Positions 15,182-25,359 of a stretch of 64,000 nucleotides of DNA are shown in pieces (position 1 is the first letter of the stretch; the number at the start of each line of letters is the position of its first letter). Under the pieces are notes generated by a model. That model was not told where the DNA came from and did no database searches. It saw only the letters and a program-made list of their open reading frames with translations. The DNA is taken from the NCBI GenBank assembly GCA_012972835.1, contig JABDHK010000036.1, forward strand, positions 1 to 64,000. Direction: 5' to 3'. This DNA is from Chlorobiaceae bacterium (GTDB lineage Bacteria > Bacteroidota > Chlorobiia > Chlorobiales > Chlorobiaceae). The position numbers and the translations under genes are program-made.

Positions 15182-18100
15182 ATGAAAACGTTATCAGATT
15201 CCGATTTGCAAGGTAGTACCATCACCAGAAAAAATTCAAGCTTTCTCATTGAGACCGTCAGGCAGTCAGCTCCATACGGTTTGCTTCAACACTCTTTAGC
15301 TGAGAGTCTGGCCGAGAGTGACAAGTCATATACTCCGATTGCTGTCTCCGGCCTGCAGGGCTCTCTCTCATCGATCCTTGTGGCTGCTCTCTTTGCTGAT
15401 CGGCACTCATCCCTTATGGTGCTTTGCGGACAGAACAGCTTTGAGTTATACGACAATGATCTTGAGGCACTTTTGCCGAAGGAAAGAGTATGCAATACAT
15501 CGGATGAGCTCTCCCTCTCGGTCGGGGCTCTCTCAACCGCCAAAAGATCGCTCATCCTCTCCTTTTTTGATGATCTTGAGGTCGCCCTTTGCAAACCGTT
15601 CGATGCCGAAAACCGGATTTTCCGACTAAAAATTGACCACGATGCAGGATATGAAACGCTGAAACGATTTCTTGCGGCAAACGGTTTTGAGCTGAGGGAG
15701 TTTGTTGAAGAGGAGGGTGAGTACTCGGTGAGAGGCTCGATTATCGATGTCTTCCCTTTTGGAGCGAGGGAACCATTTCGAATAGAATTTTTTGGCGACC
15801 GGGTCACCTCACTGCGCATCTTTGATATCAACAGTCAACTTTCAGGCAAAACATTTCCGGCAGCTGAGATTACCGCAAGCTTTACCGATACGGCAAGCAA
15901 CCCCCCCGGAAATGAGACAACAATACTGGACTATCTGGATCCATCAACCATAATATTGATTGATGACACCATTGAATTTGCTTCACGGGATAACCATGAG
16001 AGTTTGTCGAGAGCACTTTCACGGTTTCGCTGCATTAGAATAACCCACTCATCGGCCATTGACTTCAAGTCAAACGCACAAAAAAAACTTAACGCAAATT
16101 TCCGCACTCTTGCCACCCTGCTGCAGCATGAGATAGCCGCGGAGAAAAAGCCTCTCTTTGCAACCAGCTCACGAAGGGAGATTGAGGAGTTGACCGATTT
16201 TCTGGATGAGGAGATGACTGGTTCGGAAAACAGGGAGAGGCTTGAAGCAAGCTGGGTGCCGATCAATCTGCATACCGGCTTTCTCTTTGGCACGCTTGAC
16301 CTCTACACTGAGTCAGACATCTTCGGAAAACTGCACGCCCATAAGGCTCACCGGAAAAGGAAAATAAGGGGAATTTCGCTCAAGGATCTGCAGAAGCTGA
16401 AGATGGGCGATTATGTGGTTCATGAGGATTACGGTATCGGAATTTTCAAATCCCTTGAGACCATAACGGTGGGACATTCCGAGCAGGAGTCGGTGCTGGT
16501 AGAGTATGCGGGGGGGGATCAGCTCTTTGTCAATGTGCAGAATATCAACCTGCTCTCGAAGTATACTGCTTCGGAGAGCTCGCTCCCGACGCTCTCAAAA
16601 CTTGGAAGTTCAAAGTGGGCCGCAAAAAAGGATAAAGTCCGCAAGAAGCTGCGTGATATTGCCATAAACCTGATAAAAGTTTATGCACAGAGGAAGATGC
16701 AACCTGGATTTGCCTTTGAAGAGGACTCCATCTTCATGCGGGAGTTTGAGTCATCCTTTATTTTTGATGAAACTCCCGATCAGCATAAGGCTATTGAGGC
16801 TGTAAAAAAAGATATGCAGGAGCCTCACCCTATGGACAGGCTGATTTGCGGTGACGCGGGTTTTGGTAAAACCGAGATTGCCATGAGATCGGCATTCAAG
16901 GCTGTAGAGTCAAAAAAACAGGTGGCCGTGCTGACACCGACAACGATTCTTGCGCATCAGCATGCAGAGTCGTTTTCCAGAAGGTTTGAGAATTTCCCGA
17001 TTTCAATTGCCGTGCTCAGCCGTTTTGTACCGCGCAAGGAACAGATGGAGATCATTAAAAAAATCGAAAAGGGGCTGATTGATATTGTTATCGGCACCCA
17101 TCGTCTGGTGTCGAAGGATGTGCTTTTCAAGGATCTTGGCCTGCTGGTGATTGATGAAGAACAGCACTTCGGAGTGGAGGTCAAGGAGAAACTGAGGGAG
17201 CAGTTCCCCGGAGTTGATACTCTGACCATGTCGGCAACACCTATTCCAAGAACCCTTCAGTTTTCAATGCTTGGCGCCCGGGACCTCTCCATTGTGTCTA
17301 CCCCTCCAAAAAATCGCCAGCCGGTGGAGACCCTCATTACTGATTATGACCCTTCCTTGATTCAATCAGCTATCAAGAGGGAGATCAAGCGGGAGGGGCA
17401 GGTATTTTTTCTGCATAACCGCATCTCGTCGCTTGAGGATGTGCTGAATACACTCAGAGAGCTTGTCCCTTCGGCCCGTATTGTCTTTGCACATGGTCAG
17501 CTCCCTTCAAAGGAGCTTGAAAAAATCATGATGGATTTCATGCAGAAAGAGGTTGACGTGCTCATCTCCACCACGATCATCGGCTCCGGTCTCGACATCT
17601 CCAACGCCAATACCATCATTATCAACCGGGCTGATATGTTCGGGCTTTCTGACCTCTACCAGCTGCGTGGAAGAGTTGGAAGAAGTGAGAGGAAAGCTTA
17701 CTGCTACCTGATCACTCCCCCGCTGCACACCCTTAAACGTGAGGCTGTTCAGCGTCTTGCGGTTATTGAAAGCTTTACAGAGCTTGGTTCCGGGTTTAAC
17801 ATCGCCCTGCGTGACCTCGATATACGCGGTGCCGGCAATCTGCTCGGTGCGGAGCAGTCGGGCTATATCCATGAACTCGGCTTTGATCTCTATCAGAAAA
17901 TGCTTGCAGAGACCGTGGCAGAGCTGAAATCTACCGAGTTCAGCCACATGTTTTCAGGCGAGGGAAAACCGGCAGTAACACAAGCAAAAGCGTGCGATCT
18001 GCTCTTCTTCTTTGACGCCCTCATTCCGGATTATTATGTCAGTGCCATCCATGAGCGGTTTGCTTTTTATGACAAAATATCAAAAGCCTCTTCGGAGAAG

Positions 18101-18499
18101 AGCATCGATGCCCTTGCACTTGAACTCAAGGATCGTTTCGGTGCCATGCCGGAAGAGGTTTCAAACCTGCTGCTTCTGACAAAACTTAAACTCACCGGTT
18201 CGTCGCTCGCTCTTGAAAAGATTGACCTTCAGCAGCACAACCTGACACTCTTTCTCCCGGATCAACATAATGAACATCTTGGCAACAGGGCTTTTTACCA
18301 CTATCTCTTTGTGTCAGTCCAGGAACCGTGGATGCAGAAGTACAGGCCGGGATTTAAGATGGATAAAAAAATGAAACTGGTACTGCACCATCCAGCAGAT
18401 AGTGAGAACAACCCGGCCACACTGATTCAGGAGTATTCAGAACTGCTGAAAAAGCTGGAAGTACTGAGTGCTGAGAGTGGAGAGAGTTCAGGGGGTTGA
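15182..18499 (+). CDS. mfd: Transcription-repair coupling factor Mfd
   Basis: 1105 residues. Mfd removes RNA polymerase stalled at DNA lesions and recruits UvrA. Order: UvrB-like N-terminal region (to about 330), RNA polymerase-interacting CarD-like domain ([20 protein letters not shown], about 405), helicase with Walker [19 protein letters not shown] (about 557), the Walker B/DExx variant [13 protein letters not shown] (about 655), motif [18 protein letters not shown] (about 830), and the TRCF C-terminal domain ([20 protein letters not shown] onward). The last residues [13 protein letters not shown] are encoded by an AGTGCTGAG-type repeat and are not family-conserved. It has its own promoter region opposite the OppD gene. 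Confidence 0.96.
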   Translation: MKTLSDSDLQGSTITRKNSSFLIETVRQSAPYGLLQHSLAESLAESDKSYTPIAVSGLQGSLSSILVAALFADRHSSLMVLCGQNSFELYDNDLEALLPKERVCNTSDELSLSVGALSTAKRSLILSFFDDLEVALCKPFDAENRIFRLKIDHDAGYETLKRFLAANGFELREFVEEEGEYSVRGSIIDVFPFGAREPFRIEFFGDRVTSLRIFDINSQLSGKTFPAAEITASFTDTASNPPGNETTILDYLDPSTIILIDDTIEFASRDNHESLSRALSRFRCIRITHSSAIDFKSNAQKKLNANFRTLATLLQHEIAAEKKPLFATSSRREIEELTDFLDEEMTGSENRERLEASWVPINLHTGFLFGTLDLYTESDIFGKLHAHKAHRKRKIRGISLKDLQKLKMGDYVVHEDYGIGIFKSLETITVGHSEQESVLVEYAGGDQLFVNVQNINLLSKYTASESSLPTLSKLGSSKWAAKKDKVRKKLRDIAINLIKVYAQRKMQPGFAFEEDSIFMREFESSFIFDETPDQHKAIEAVKKDMQEPHPMDRLICGDAGFGKTEIAMRSAFKAVESKKQVAVLTPTTILAHQHAESFSRRFENFPISIAVLSRFVPRKEQMEIIKKIEKGLIDIVIGTHRLVSKDVLFKDLGLLVIDEEQHFGVEVKEKLREQFPGVDTLTMSATPIPRTLQFSMLGARDLSIVSTPPKNRQPVETLITDYDPSLIQSAIKREIKREGQVFFLHNRISSLEDVLNTLRELVPSARIVFAHGQLPSKELEKIMMDFMQKEVDVLISTTIIGSGLDISNANTIIINRADMFGLSDLYQLRGRVGRSERKAYCYLITPPLHTLKREAVQRLAVIESFTELGSGFNIALRDLDIRGAGNLLGAEQSGYIHELGFDLYQKMLAETVAELKSTEFSHMFSGEGKPAVTQAKACDLLFFFDALIPDYYVSAIHERFAFYDKISKASSEKSIDALALELKDRFGAMPEEVSNLLLLTKLKLTGSSLALEKIDLQQHNLTLFLPDQHNEHLGNRAFYHYLFVSVQEPWMQKYRPGFKMDKKMKLVLHHPADSENNPATLIQEYSELLKKLEVLSAESGESSGG
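18459..18475. repeat. AGTGCTGAG-type repeat, copy 5, inside the mfd 3' end
   Basis: AAGTACTGAGTGCTGAG supplies the EVLSAE codons of the Mfd tail. A second simple pattern follows at 18509-18540, where GGAC/GGGAC recurs four times (AAGGACAAAAGGGACAGCAG, then GGACTAAAAGGAC), with no function I can name. Confidence 0.6.
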
Positions 18500-18689
18500 G
18501 AGAGTTTAAGGACAAAAGGGACAGCAGGGACTAAAAGGACATATGGGGTTGGAGGTTTGGGTGGCTTGGTCTGACAGAAAATATTGGACATTGTTTATTA
18601 TTGAGTGTTTGATTGAAACTTTTGCGGCTTTTGAGGTGTTCATTGAAAAGTAGACAAAATTTATCTTATTAATTTCAATGATACGTGTC

Positions 18690-19289
18690 ATGAAAGTCAC
18701 TATAAATAATCACTCATACGAGGTTAAGAAGGGCGAGAGGTTGCTTGATGTTGCACGGAGTAACCATGAGCATATTGGGTACTTTTGTGGAGGAAACACA
18801 ATATGTCAGACCTGTTATGTCAAGGTGCTTGAGGGCAGTGAGCTGCTTTCGCCGCTCAGTTTAGAGGAGAAAGCTCTTCTTTCGGAGAGTTTGATCAAGG
18901 AGGGAACAAGAATGGCCTGCCTGACCACGGTTGAAAAAGAGGGTACGGTAAGGGTTGTTTCCCTGGTTGAAGAGGTGAAGCGGACCTTTGAAACCAATCC
19001 ACTGCAACTGACTGGTTATGCTGCAAAAATGGGTTGGGAGTCGCTTGTTCAGTTTCCTGAAACCATGCGCTTGCAGGCAGGAAGAGAGTTTGATTTATGG
19101 CAGCTTATTGGAGATATCGTGAGTGGCATAGGGGATGCCCTGCAATTGGTGGCTAATGCTTTTATGCCGGCATTCCGAGAAAACCAGGCAAATGATAGCG
19201 CCAAATGCACACCGTTTCAACTTTCAGCCTGTTGCAACGGCAGCGCAGGAAAAGATAGTCCGCAAGCAGAAAAACATATTGCAGCATAG
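18690..19289 (+). CDS. Chlorosome envelope-type [2Fe-2S] ferredoxin-domain protein (CsmI/J/X family)
   Basis: 199 residues from ATG 18690, chosen because [20 protein letters not shown] then aligns with the start of the next gene's product; an ATG at 18678 would add four residues. The plant-type ferredoxin cluster is [10 protein letters not shown] (Cys-x5-Cys-x2-Cys) plus the later MACLT cysteine. The C-terminal half ([16 protein letters not shown] and a Cys-containing tail) differs from soluble ferredoxins. In Chlorobium, CsmI, CsmJ and CsmX have this design, sit in the chlorosome envelope and are thought to carry electrons in or out of the antenna. Which member this is cannot be fixed by eye. 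Confidence 0.7.
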   Translation: MKVTINNHSYEVKKGERLLDVARSNHEHIGYFCGGNTICQTCYVKVLEGSELLSPLSLEEKALLSESLIKEGTRMACLTTVEKEGTVRVVSLVEEVKRTFETNPLQLTGYAAKMGWESLVQFPETMRLQAGREFDLWQLIGDIVSGIGDALQLVANAFMPAFRENQANDSAKCTPFQLSACCNGSAGKDSPQAEKHIAA

Positions 19290-19544
19290 AGTTAACAATA
19301 CAACCTTGTTCTTCTGTACTACAGAAAATCTGGGCTATAGCCAGGCAGCAAGAGAGAGCACTCGATTTTTGTGATGTTTGTCGAGAGTTTTTGATGACGA
19401 GAGAAGGTTCCAGTCCTTGAATCAGAAGGAGTATCGTAGATGTGGGAGAACAAGGTTTGATTGAAGAGGAGGCAAAAAATTTTATATTTTAGCATAAGAG
19501 GTCAATGAGCAGGTTTAATTAATTCACCACTAATTGTAAAACCC

Positions 19545-20225
19545 ATGATCATCTACATCAACGATAAACCTTGTGAAGCTCAAGTTGGTGATTTGCTTTT
19601 GAAGGTTGCCCAGCTGCATAAGAGCCACATAGGGTGTATTTGTGGCGGAAACGGAATCTGTCAGAGTTGTTTTGTCTATGTCAAGGAGGGTGCTGAGTGC
19701 CTTTCTCCGCCAAGTAAAGAGGAACAGGCTTTTATTTCGGACAAGCTTTTTCAGGAGGGAGGACGGCTCGCCTGCCGGAGTGTTGTTGTTAAAGAGGGAA
19801 CCCTGCGGGTGCTTTCAAGGGCTGAATATCTCAAGCGTGTTGTGTTAGGCCTGAGTTTGAAGGAATTTATCACCTATGCCCAGACAATCGGGTATAATGT
19901 TTCCACCAAACTTCCTGATGGCGCAGGCAATCTTTTCGGTCGGTTTAAGGAGGGTAACTTAAATCCCTTGGACTCTCTTGGAAAGATCGGTAATGGTTTG
20001 GCTTATGGATCGCTTTTTGCATCAACTACTTTTATGGAGAGCTTCCCCTTCATGCAATACCCGGCATCTCTTCTTGCCGAGGGCGCAAAAGGTTTGTATA
20101 CAGGCACAGCAGCAGTGGTCTGCAATGTTTCCGCAGGACGCCTGCATTTGCCGGGAACAGAGAGTTGCGGTTGCGGGACTGATAAAACTCCGGTTCTTGA
20201 ATCGGTAAAAATAATTGTAAAGTAG
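19545..20225 (+). CDS. Chlorosome envelope-type [2Fe-2S] ferredoxin-domain protein (CsmX/CsmJ-like)
   Basis: 226 residues, about the length of CsmJ/CsmX. Cluster ligands CGGNGICQSC and the later LACRS cysteine. After the ferredoxin domain (about residue 95) come LSLKEFITYAQTIGYNVSTK and a hydrophobic, Gly/Ala-rich part (ASTTFMESFPFMQYPASLLA), which could bury the protein in the lipid monolayer of the chlorosome, then a Cys-rich end (ESCGCGTDK). It is followed after 16 bases by alanine dehydrogenase and then crtH; I recall the C. tepidum csmX (CT0652) lying near crtH (CT0649), which favours CsmX. Confidence 0.75.
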   Translation: MIIYINDKPCEAQVGDLLLKVAQLHKSHIGCICGGNGICQSCFVYVKEGAECLSPPSKEEQAFISDKLFQEGGRLACRSVVVKEGTLRVLSRAEYLKRVVLGLSLKEFITYAQTIGYNVSTKLPDGAGNLFGRFKEGNLNPLDSLGKIGNGLAYGSLFASTTFMESFPFMQYPASLLAEGAKGLYTGTAAVVCNVSAGRLHLPGTESCGCGTDKTPVLESVKIIVK

Positions 20226-20241
20226 CAACCATGAACTCCAG

Positions 20242-21462
20242 ATGGGGTATTCTTCGGATATTGAAAACATTGAGTTTGAACTTGGTGCAAAAACCCTTGA
20301 GCGCTGGCTGATCAAGCCTGAGAAGACCATGAATATTGTTCTCGGAATTCCGCGGGAACGGGCTCAGGATGAACGTCGGGTAGCTATTTCACCGCCAGGG
20401 GTTCAAATATTGGTTGAGCATGGAATCAAGGTCAACATTGAACGAGCGGCCGGTAACTTCTGCAACTTCAGTGATGTCGCATACGCGGAAGCGGGGGCGG
20501 CAATTGCTGAAACTCCTGAAGAGTTGTATGAGCACTCCAATGTCATTGTAAAGGTCTCTCCCCCTCAGCCTGAAGAGATGCCGCTCTTCATGCCCGGGCA
20601 GATGCTCATTTCCGCCCTGCATCTTGGAACTATCACCCCTCAATTGATAAAAACCCTGCTTGAAAAAAATATCACGGCTCTTGGATTTGAGTTTATTGAA
20701 ACAAGAGACGGAGAGCTGCCGATAGTAAGGACGTTGAGTGAAATAGCCGGCTCTCTTGCGATTCAGACAGCAGCCAAATACCTTGAAACCGGCTATGGGG
20801 GAAGCGGCATTCTGCTTGGCGGCATAGCCGGTGTGCCACCTGCCCATGTAACCATTATCGGTGCGGGAACTGTGGGACTTTTTGCAGCTCAGGACGCGCT
20901 TGGACTGGGAGCTCAGGTCACGGTTATTGACAAGGAGATTAACCGGCTGAGAAGATTTGAAGCCTTTTTCAACCGTCATCTTGTCACCGCAATCGCCAAC
21001 GACCACTACATTGCGGAACTTGCAAAGATGTCGGATGTTGTGATCGGTGCTTTAAGTCCTCGTCAGAAAATAAACAAGCCTCTGGTCAGTGAACAGGTGG
21101 TAAAATCCATGAAACCCGGTTCGGTTATTATTGATGTCTCGATTGACCAGGGGGCCTGCTTTGCCACCAGCCGACACACCTCGCATACCAATCCTATTTA
21201 TGTCAAGCATGGGGTTACCCACTACTGCGTCCCCAACATTCCATCTGCTGTGGCAAAAACAGCCTCTTTTGCACTAACCAATACCTTGCTGCCCTTTCTC
21301 CTGAAACTCACCTCACATGAGACTGTTTCGGATATCCTCTGGAAAAACCATAGTCTGAGAAGAGGAACCTACCTGTTCAAGGGCTATGTCACCAAAAAAA
21401 TTCTTGCTGAGCTTACCGACATGCCTTTCAGGGAGATTGACATGCTGCTTGCGGCCTGCTGA
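20242..21462 (+). CDS. ald: Alanine dehydrogenase
   Basis: 406 residues. NAD-dependent interconversion of alanine with pyruvate and ammonia. Conserved blocks: GIPRERAQDERRVAISPPGV (about residue 34), MISALHLGTITPQLIKTLL, the Rossmann motif VTIIGAGTVGLFAAQDALGL (about 208), VIIDVSIDQGACFATSRHTS and YCVPNIPSAVAKTASFALTN. About 30 residues precede the usual family start, so translation may instead begin at ATG 20329. It follows the second Fe-S gene by 16 bases and probably shares its transcript. Confidence 0.88.
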   Translation: MGYSSDIENIEFELGAKTLERWLIKPEKTMNIVLGIPRERAQDERRVAISPPGVQILVEHGIKVNIERAAGNFCNFSDVAYAEAGAAIAETPEELYEHSNVIVKVSPPQPEEMPLFMPGQMLISALHLGTITPQLIKTLLEKNITALGFEFIETRDGELPIVRTLSEIAGSLAIQTAAKYLETGYGGSGILLGGIAGVPPAHVTIIGAGTVGLFAAQDALGLGAQVTVIDKEINRLRRFEAFFNRHLVTAIANDHYIAELAKMSDVVIGALSPRQKINKPLVSEQVVKSMKPGSVIIDVSIDQGACFATSRHTSHTNPIYVKHGVTHYCVPNIPSAVAKTASFALTNTLLPFLLKLTSHETVSDILWKNHSLRRGTYLFKGYVTKKILAELTDMPFREIDMLLAAC

Positions 21463-21473
21463 GCGGGAATGCA

Positions 21474-22988
21474 TTACAGCAACTCATCAAGCGGCTTGCC
21501 AAATTGCCGTGCAATATAGGATGCACATGATACCCCCGAATAGGTTACCGCTATGACCCCCTGACCAGGAAATGTGCTGTCGCCGGCGGCAAAGAGGTTT
21601 TTAATCCGGGTTCTGTTCTGTGGCTTTTGAAGAATATTTTGACCAGCCTTCAGCAATGGCCCATAGGAACCTTTGAATCGATTGAGATAGCGCTCATGGG
21701 TGAGTGGTGTAGCAAGTACTTTAAGCTCGATGGCCTTTGACAATCCGGGAAGAATGCTTTCCGTACGGGATATTATTGTTGCGGCCAGGGCCTCTTTGGC
21801 GCTGCTGTACGCCGCACTTTTCCTGTCGTACTCCTGCCACTGATCAATCTCTGCGGTTACAAAGGCGTGAACAATGTGTTGGCCGGGGGGAGCAAGGGAT
21901 GGATCAAGAATGGTGGGAGCTGAAAAATAGATGGTTCCACCAGGCTTGCTGTAGTTCTCCCAGTCATCAACAAGAATATGGTGGACATGAAAATCCCCGG
22001 GAATGACTGAGGCATCAACACCGAGGTAGAGCTGGAACCAGCTCGGCGCTCTCAGAAATCTGTTTTCATCCACCCGGTAACGCGAATCGGTAACAAGGCG
22101 GTTAAAGGTATCCCACACGGTAGCATTACTGATAACTGCCCTGGCAGAGTACTCCGAACCATCAGCAAGTCTGACACCATGCGCCTCCCCATTTTCAACA
22201 AGAATAGAGGTAACCTCGGATTGATAGCGGATGTGGCCACCCGATTTCTCGATGCCCTGACACAGGGCTTTTGGAATCGCACCAGAACCACCGACTGGAT
22301 AGTTGATGCCACCGTAGTGCCGGTCTGCAAGACAGATGCCCGCATTGACCAGCGGTGTTGCAAGAGCATCCTGAACAGCCCAGGAATAGGCTTCAATATC
22401 AATAAATCGAAGAAGCTCCTCATCATGGATATACTTTCTTGCTGTTTTACCCATTGACCGGAAACTCTTCAGGGCAAGCGACATGGTTTTGGCCGGAAAA
22501 TTTAAGCCTACTGAAGCAAGATGCACCAGATCCTCAAGTGAGCCGGCAGGAAGTGAACTGAGAATATCATAGACCTCCTCAAGTTCCTGGTAAAACTTTT
22601 TAATCCCCTCAGCTTCATGAGGAAAACGAGCGAAAAGAGCACCAAGAAATTTTTGACGGTCATAACTGGCCGGCACGGCAAATCCATTGGGCAGATGATA
22701 GTGGATTTGTACCGGATCGTGAATCGTGGTAAACTCAATTCCAAGTTTCCTGAAAATCCGGGTATGCAGGTTGAGCGTGCCACTCTTGCTGTTTTCACCA
22801 AAACCGTAAAAGACCGATGCTCCAGCATCAAAAGAGTAACCCTCCCGCTGAAAAGAGGAACAACTTCCTCCAGGATAGCGGTTTTTTTCGAACACAAGCG
22901 TTGAAATACCTCGATCCTGCAGCAGTGCTGCGGCTGTGAGCCCTCCTATTCCGGAGCCGATAACAATAACATCGGCAGTTTCATTCAT
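21474..22988 (-). CDS. crtH: Carotenoid cis-isomerase (CrtH-type), FAD-dependent
   Basis: 504 residues. FAD motif [20 protein letters not shown], then [20 protein letters not shown] typical of the CrtI/CrtH superfamily, and a conserved end with [20 protein letters not shown]. The length and the PGG-x-CxSF start fit CrtH/CRTISO, which converts poly-cis lycopene to all-trans on the way to chlorobactene/isorenieratene. Green sulfur bacteria use the CrtP-CrtQ-CrtH route, so a CrtH is expected; a desaturase of the same superfamily is the main alternative. Convergent with ald, 11 bases between stop codons. Confidence 0.8.
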   Translation of the reverse strand: MNETADVIVIGSGIGGLTAAALLQDRGISTLVFEKNRYPGGSCSSFQREGYSFDAGASVFYGFGENSKSGTLNLHTRIFRKLGIEFTTIHDPVQIHYHLPNGFAVPASYDRQKFLGALFARFPHEAEGIKKFYQELEEVYDILSSLPAGSLEDLVHLASVGLNFPAKTMSLALKSFRSMGKTARKYIHDEELLRFIDIEAYSWAVQDALATPLVNAGICLADRHYGGINYPVGGSGAIPKALCQGIEKSGGHIRYQSEVTSILVENGEAHGVRLADGSEYSARAVISNATVWDTFNRLVTDSRYRVDENRFLRAPSWFQLYLGVDASVIPGDFHVHHILVDDWENYSKPGGTIYFSAPTILDPSLAPPGQHIVHAFVTAEIDQWQEYDRKSAAYSSAKEALAATIISRTESILPGLSKAIELKVLATPLTHERYLNRFKGSYGPLLKAGQNILQKPQNRTRIKNLFAAGDSTFPGQGVIAVTYSGVSCASYIARQFGKPLDELL

Positions 22989-23121
22989 TGGTATGATAGA
23001 TCTTCTGATTTTTTCTAAAGTTCATAAAAGCCTTAAAATATATTGTTTTAAATTAATTATTTTACCAGCGAGAGCGCTTGTAGGCAAAACAATGTTATTT
23101 GAACCAGGAAGATTTCAGCTC

Positions 23122-23751
23122 ATGGATAAACCAGATGCAACCCGTCACATAAAAACCAGGACAAAAAAAGAGTCTCTGACAAAGGAGGAACGTCAGAAAC
23201 AACTTGAGTTTCAAAATGAGGCCGTAGTTCATCTCAATTCGCTCTATAACTACGCGCTTCACTTGACGATGAATCCTGATGACGCTGAAGATCTGGTACA
23301 GGAAACCTACCTTAAGGCTTATCGATTTTTTAATTCTTTTGAGCGGGGAACAAACTGCAAGGCATGGCTGTTTAAAATCCTGAAAAACAATTATATCAAC
23401 CGTTTTCGTAAAAATTCAAAGGAACCGGGAAAGGTTGATTATGATCTTATCAAGGATTTTTATCACTCTATAAAAGATATTCGGAGTGATACCAGTGAGG
23501 CTGAGAGCGACTATTTTCATTCATTGCTGCACGAAGAGGTTTACCAGGCGCTTCACTCATTGCCAGAAGAGTTCAGAGAAGTAATTCAATTGTGTGATAT
23601 TGAAGGATTTACCTATGAAGAGATTGCGAATATGGTAGAAAGTCCTATCGGTACAGTAAGATCAAGATTATACAGAGGCAGAAAACTGCTTCGTGAACAG
23701 CTTGAGGAATATGCAAAAAAATACGGCTTCAATACCGATAAAGATCAATAA
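23122..23751 (+). CDS. ECF-type RNA polymerase sigma factor (SigE/RpoE-like)
   Basis: 209 residues from ATG 23122, with AGGAAG 10 bases upstream; ATG 23092 is possible and the frame extends further. Region 2: [57 protein letters not shown]. Region 4: [20 protein letters not shown] and [20 protein letters not shown], a helix-turn-helix for the -35 box. It is followed after 28 bases by a small zinc-finger gene that is probably its anti-sigma factor. Its stress-gene neighbours (ArsR, hsp20, dnaK) suggest a stress regulon. Confidence 0.9.
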   Translation: MDKPDATRHIKTRTKKESLTKEERQKQLEFQNEAVVHLNSLYNYALHLTMNPDDAEDLVQETYLKAYRFFNSFERGTNCKAWLFKILKNNYINRFRKNSKEPGKVDYDLIKDFYHSIKDIRSDTSEAESDYFHSLLHEEVYQALHSLPEEFREVIQLCDIEGFTYEEIANMVESPIGTVRSRLYRGRKLLREQLEEYAKKYGFNTDKDQ

Positions 23752-23779
23752 TATCAGACGCACAAACTTTTTTTTTACT

Positions 23780-24037
23780 ATGAACTGCCCAAAAGCCCGC
23801 ATACTTATGAGTGCCGCAGTAGACGGTGAGCTTTCACGGAAGGAAGAGGAGGGTTTTCTTTTGCATCTCACGAAGTGCCTGGAGTGCAAAGGTGAATTTG
23901 AAGAGGCTAAAAAAACCAAAATGATCATCAAGGAACGAATTATCCAGTTTAAAGCCCCTCAGACTCTTGTTCATTCAATCATGCAACTGACCAGCGTCAG
24001 TGCTATAGAGCATGAAGACACTCTTTTTTTTGAATAA
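23780..24037 (+). CDS. Putative zinc-binding anti-sigma factor
   Basis: 85 residues from ATG 23780 (NCPKARILMSAAVDGELSRK). It has the ZAS pattern His-x3-Cys-x2-Cys (LHLTKCLECKGEFEEAKKTK), as in ChrR/RsrA-type anti-sigma factors, and lacks a membrane segment, so it would act in the cytoplasm. Position directly after the sigma gene supports pairing. No strong ribosome site precedes the ATG, so translational coupling to the sigma gene is possible. Confidence 0.75.
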   Translation: MNCPKARILMSAAVDGELSRKEEEGFLLHLTKCLECKGEFEEAKKTKMIIKERIIQFKAPQTLVHSIMQLTSVSAIEHEDTLFFE

Positions 24038-24181
24038 CCACACATGTATAGTCATCATGATAATCTGTTGATGGCTATTTATGGTTTGAATTGTATGAAC
24101 AAATAGCTATATAAACACTTAATCTCGAAAAACATTATCGCTGCGAAATGGAAGATCTCTGTGGAACAGCAAAAGGTTGTC

Positions 24182-24571
24182 ATGAGTAAAAAGGTTACAA
24201 TCACAGAAGAGGAAGTCAAAAAGTGGAATCTCAATATGCCTGATGAAATGCTTGAGGCCGTCTCCAATCGCTTCAAGCTGCTCTCCGAGCCAATGAGACT
24301 GAGAATATTGCGTGTTTTATGTGAACGCGAACATACTGTTCAGGAGATTGTCAATAAGGTCAATGCCAGTCAGGCAAATATTTCAAAACATCTCGCCCTT
24401 ATGCATGACAACGGTGTTGTAAACCGTAGAAAAGAGGGGTTGAAATGCTATTACCGCATTGCTGATGAGAGTATCATATACTCCTGTTATCTCAGCTCAA
24501 AAAGTGTTGTTCAAAATCTGCAAGACCGACTCAGCTGGGTACAGAACGTCAATACCAATCTCTCCAACTGA
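24182..24571 (+). CDS. ArsR-family winged-helix regulator
   Basis: 129 residues from ATG 24182 (a GTG at 24161 would add seven). [40 protein letters not shown] and [20 protein letters not shown] are the ArsR winged helix. A single Cys (KCYYRI) in the wing region and others near the end (YSCYL) do not form the classic ELCVCDL metal site, so the signal is uncertain (thiol or redox sensing is possible). It stands alone between the sigma/anti-sigma pair and hsp20. Confidence 0.85.
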   Translation: MSKKVTITEEEVKKWNLNMPDEMLEAVSNRFKLLSEPMRLRILRVLCEREHTVQEIVNKVNASQANISKHLALMHDNGVVNRRKEGLKCYYRIADESIIYSCYLSSKSVVQNLQDRLSWVQNVNTNLSN

Positions 24572-24687
24572 TGCATACCCTTTTGTGTACTCTCAAATAC
24601 GCTATAAACTTATGCGTTTGAACGGATAAGAGTACCCGCCCCTCTGCGATCTCCGATCTCTGCCACATCCTTTGTCATTAGTGACAC

Positions 24688-24730
24688 AGTGTGACATTTA
24701 TATACCCTGACAATAATAAGTGTGACATTT
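24688..24730. promoter_or_regulatory. Paired 12-base direct repeats upstream of hsp20
   Basis: AGTGTGACATTT occurs at 24688-24699 and again, identical, at 24719-24730, exactly 31 bases (about three helical turns) apart. The first is part of GTGACACAGTGTGAC, which has partial dyad symmetry. The spacing suggests two sites for one regulator on the same DNA face. They lie about 60-100 bases upstream of the sigma-54-like element at 24789. Confidence 0.45.
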
Positions 24731-24788
24731 TTACCACCTCCCTCTCGTTTCTATCTCCAAAAAGCAGAAAAATCATCTATCACAGGCA

Positions 24789-24805
24789 TTGGCACGCTTT
24801 TTGAC
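24789..24805 (+). promoter_or_regulatory. Sigma-54-like -24/-12 promoter element before hsp20
   Basis: TTGGCACG-CTTT-TTGAC matches the sigma-54 consensus TTGGCACG-N4-TTGC(A/T) except that GC of the -12 box is GA. The GG-N10-G spacing is right. Predicted start is near 24816, giving a 65-base leader to the hsp20 ATG at 24880. Confidence 0.4.
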
Positions 24806-24879
24806 GTTTATTCAGCAGTAAGACATTTCTTACAAACAATGAATTAAATAACAGATAGAAGCATAAAAAGGAGAAGAAC

Positions 24880-25278
24880 ATGCTTGTAAAATTATCGAAG
24901 GATCCACTGAGGCTGTTTGATGATATCCGTTCAAGTGTCAAAGCGCCTTCCATGCCGGCTTTCAATGTTGATATCTCTGAAGATGAAACTGGATTTCATA
25001 TTGATGCTGAGCTTCCCGGCATTGCCAAGGAAGAAATTGCACTCAATGTTGAAGATGATGTACTGACTATCAAGGCGGAAAGAAAACAGAGTAGTGAAGA
25101 GAACAAAAAAGATTACCTGCGTGTAGAGAGAACCTATGGCAGCTTGCTGAGAAAATTCACTCTTGGTGAGAGTATTGATCAGGATCATATTAATGCAGGG
25201 TTTGACAATGGAATACTTCATGTAAACCTGCCGAAAGCTCAGATGACAAAAAAAACAAAGGAAATTTCTATCAATTAA
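24880..25278 (+). CDS. Small heat-shock protein Hsp20
   Basis: 132 residues with a strong ribosome site (AAAAAGGAGAAGAAC). Alpha-crystallin domain: [60 protein letters not shown], and [16 protein letters not shown]; the I-x-I-type tail motif is represented by KEISIN. ATP-independent holdase that hands clients to DnaK, whose gene follows after a terminator. A second hsp20 starts at 63744. Confidence 0.93.
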   Translation: MLVKLSKDPLRLFDDIRSSVKAPSMPAFNVDISEDETGFHIDAELPGIAKEEIALNVEDDVLTIKAERKQSSEENKKDYLRVERTYGSLLRKFTLGESIDQDHINAGFDNGILHVNLPKAQMTKKTKEISIN

Positions 25279-25286
25279 CATGATAC

Positions 25287-25330
25287 CATCCGGGCTCACC
25301 AAGAGAACAGTGAGTCCGGGATTTTTTTAT
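25287..25330 (+). terminator. Terminator between hsp20 and dnaK
   Basis: CATCCGGGCTCACC, a 10-base loop, then GTGAGTCCGGGAT and seven T. The stem has minor mismatches. It would separate hsp20 from dnaK or leave partial read-through; dnaK starts 30 bases later with AAGAAGGAACAG. Confidence 0.75.
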
Positions 25331-25359
25331 ATCACTATCAAAAGAAGGAACAGACTCTA

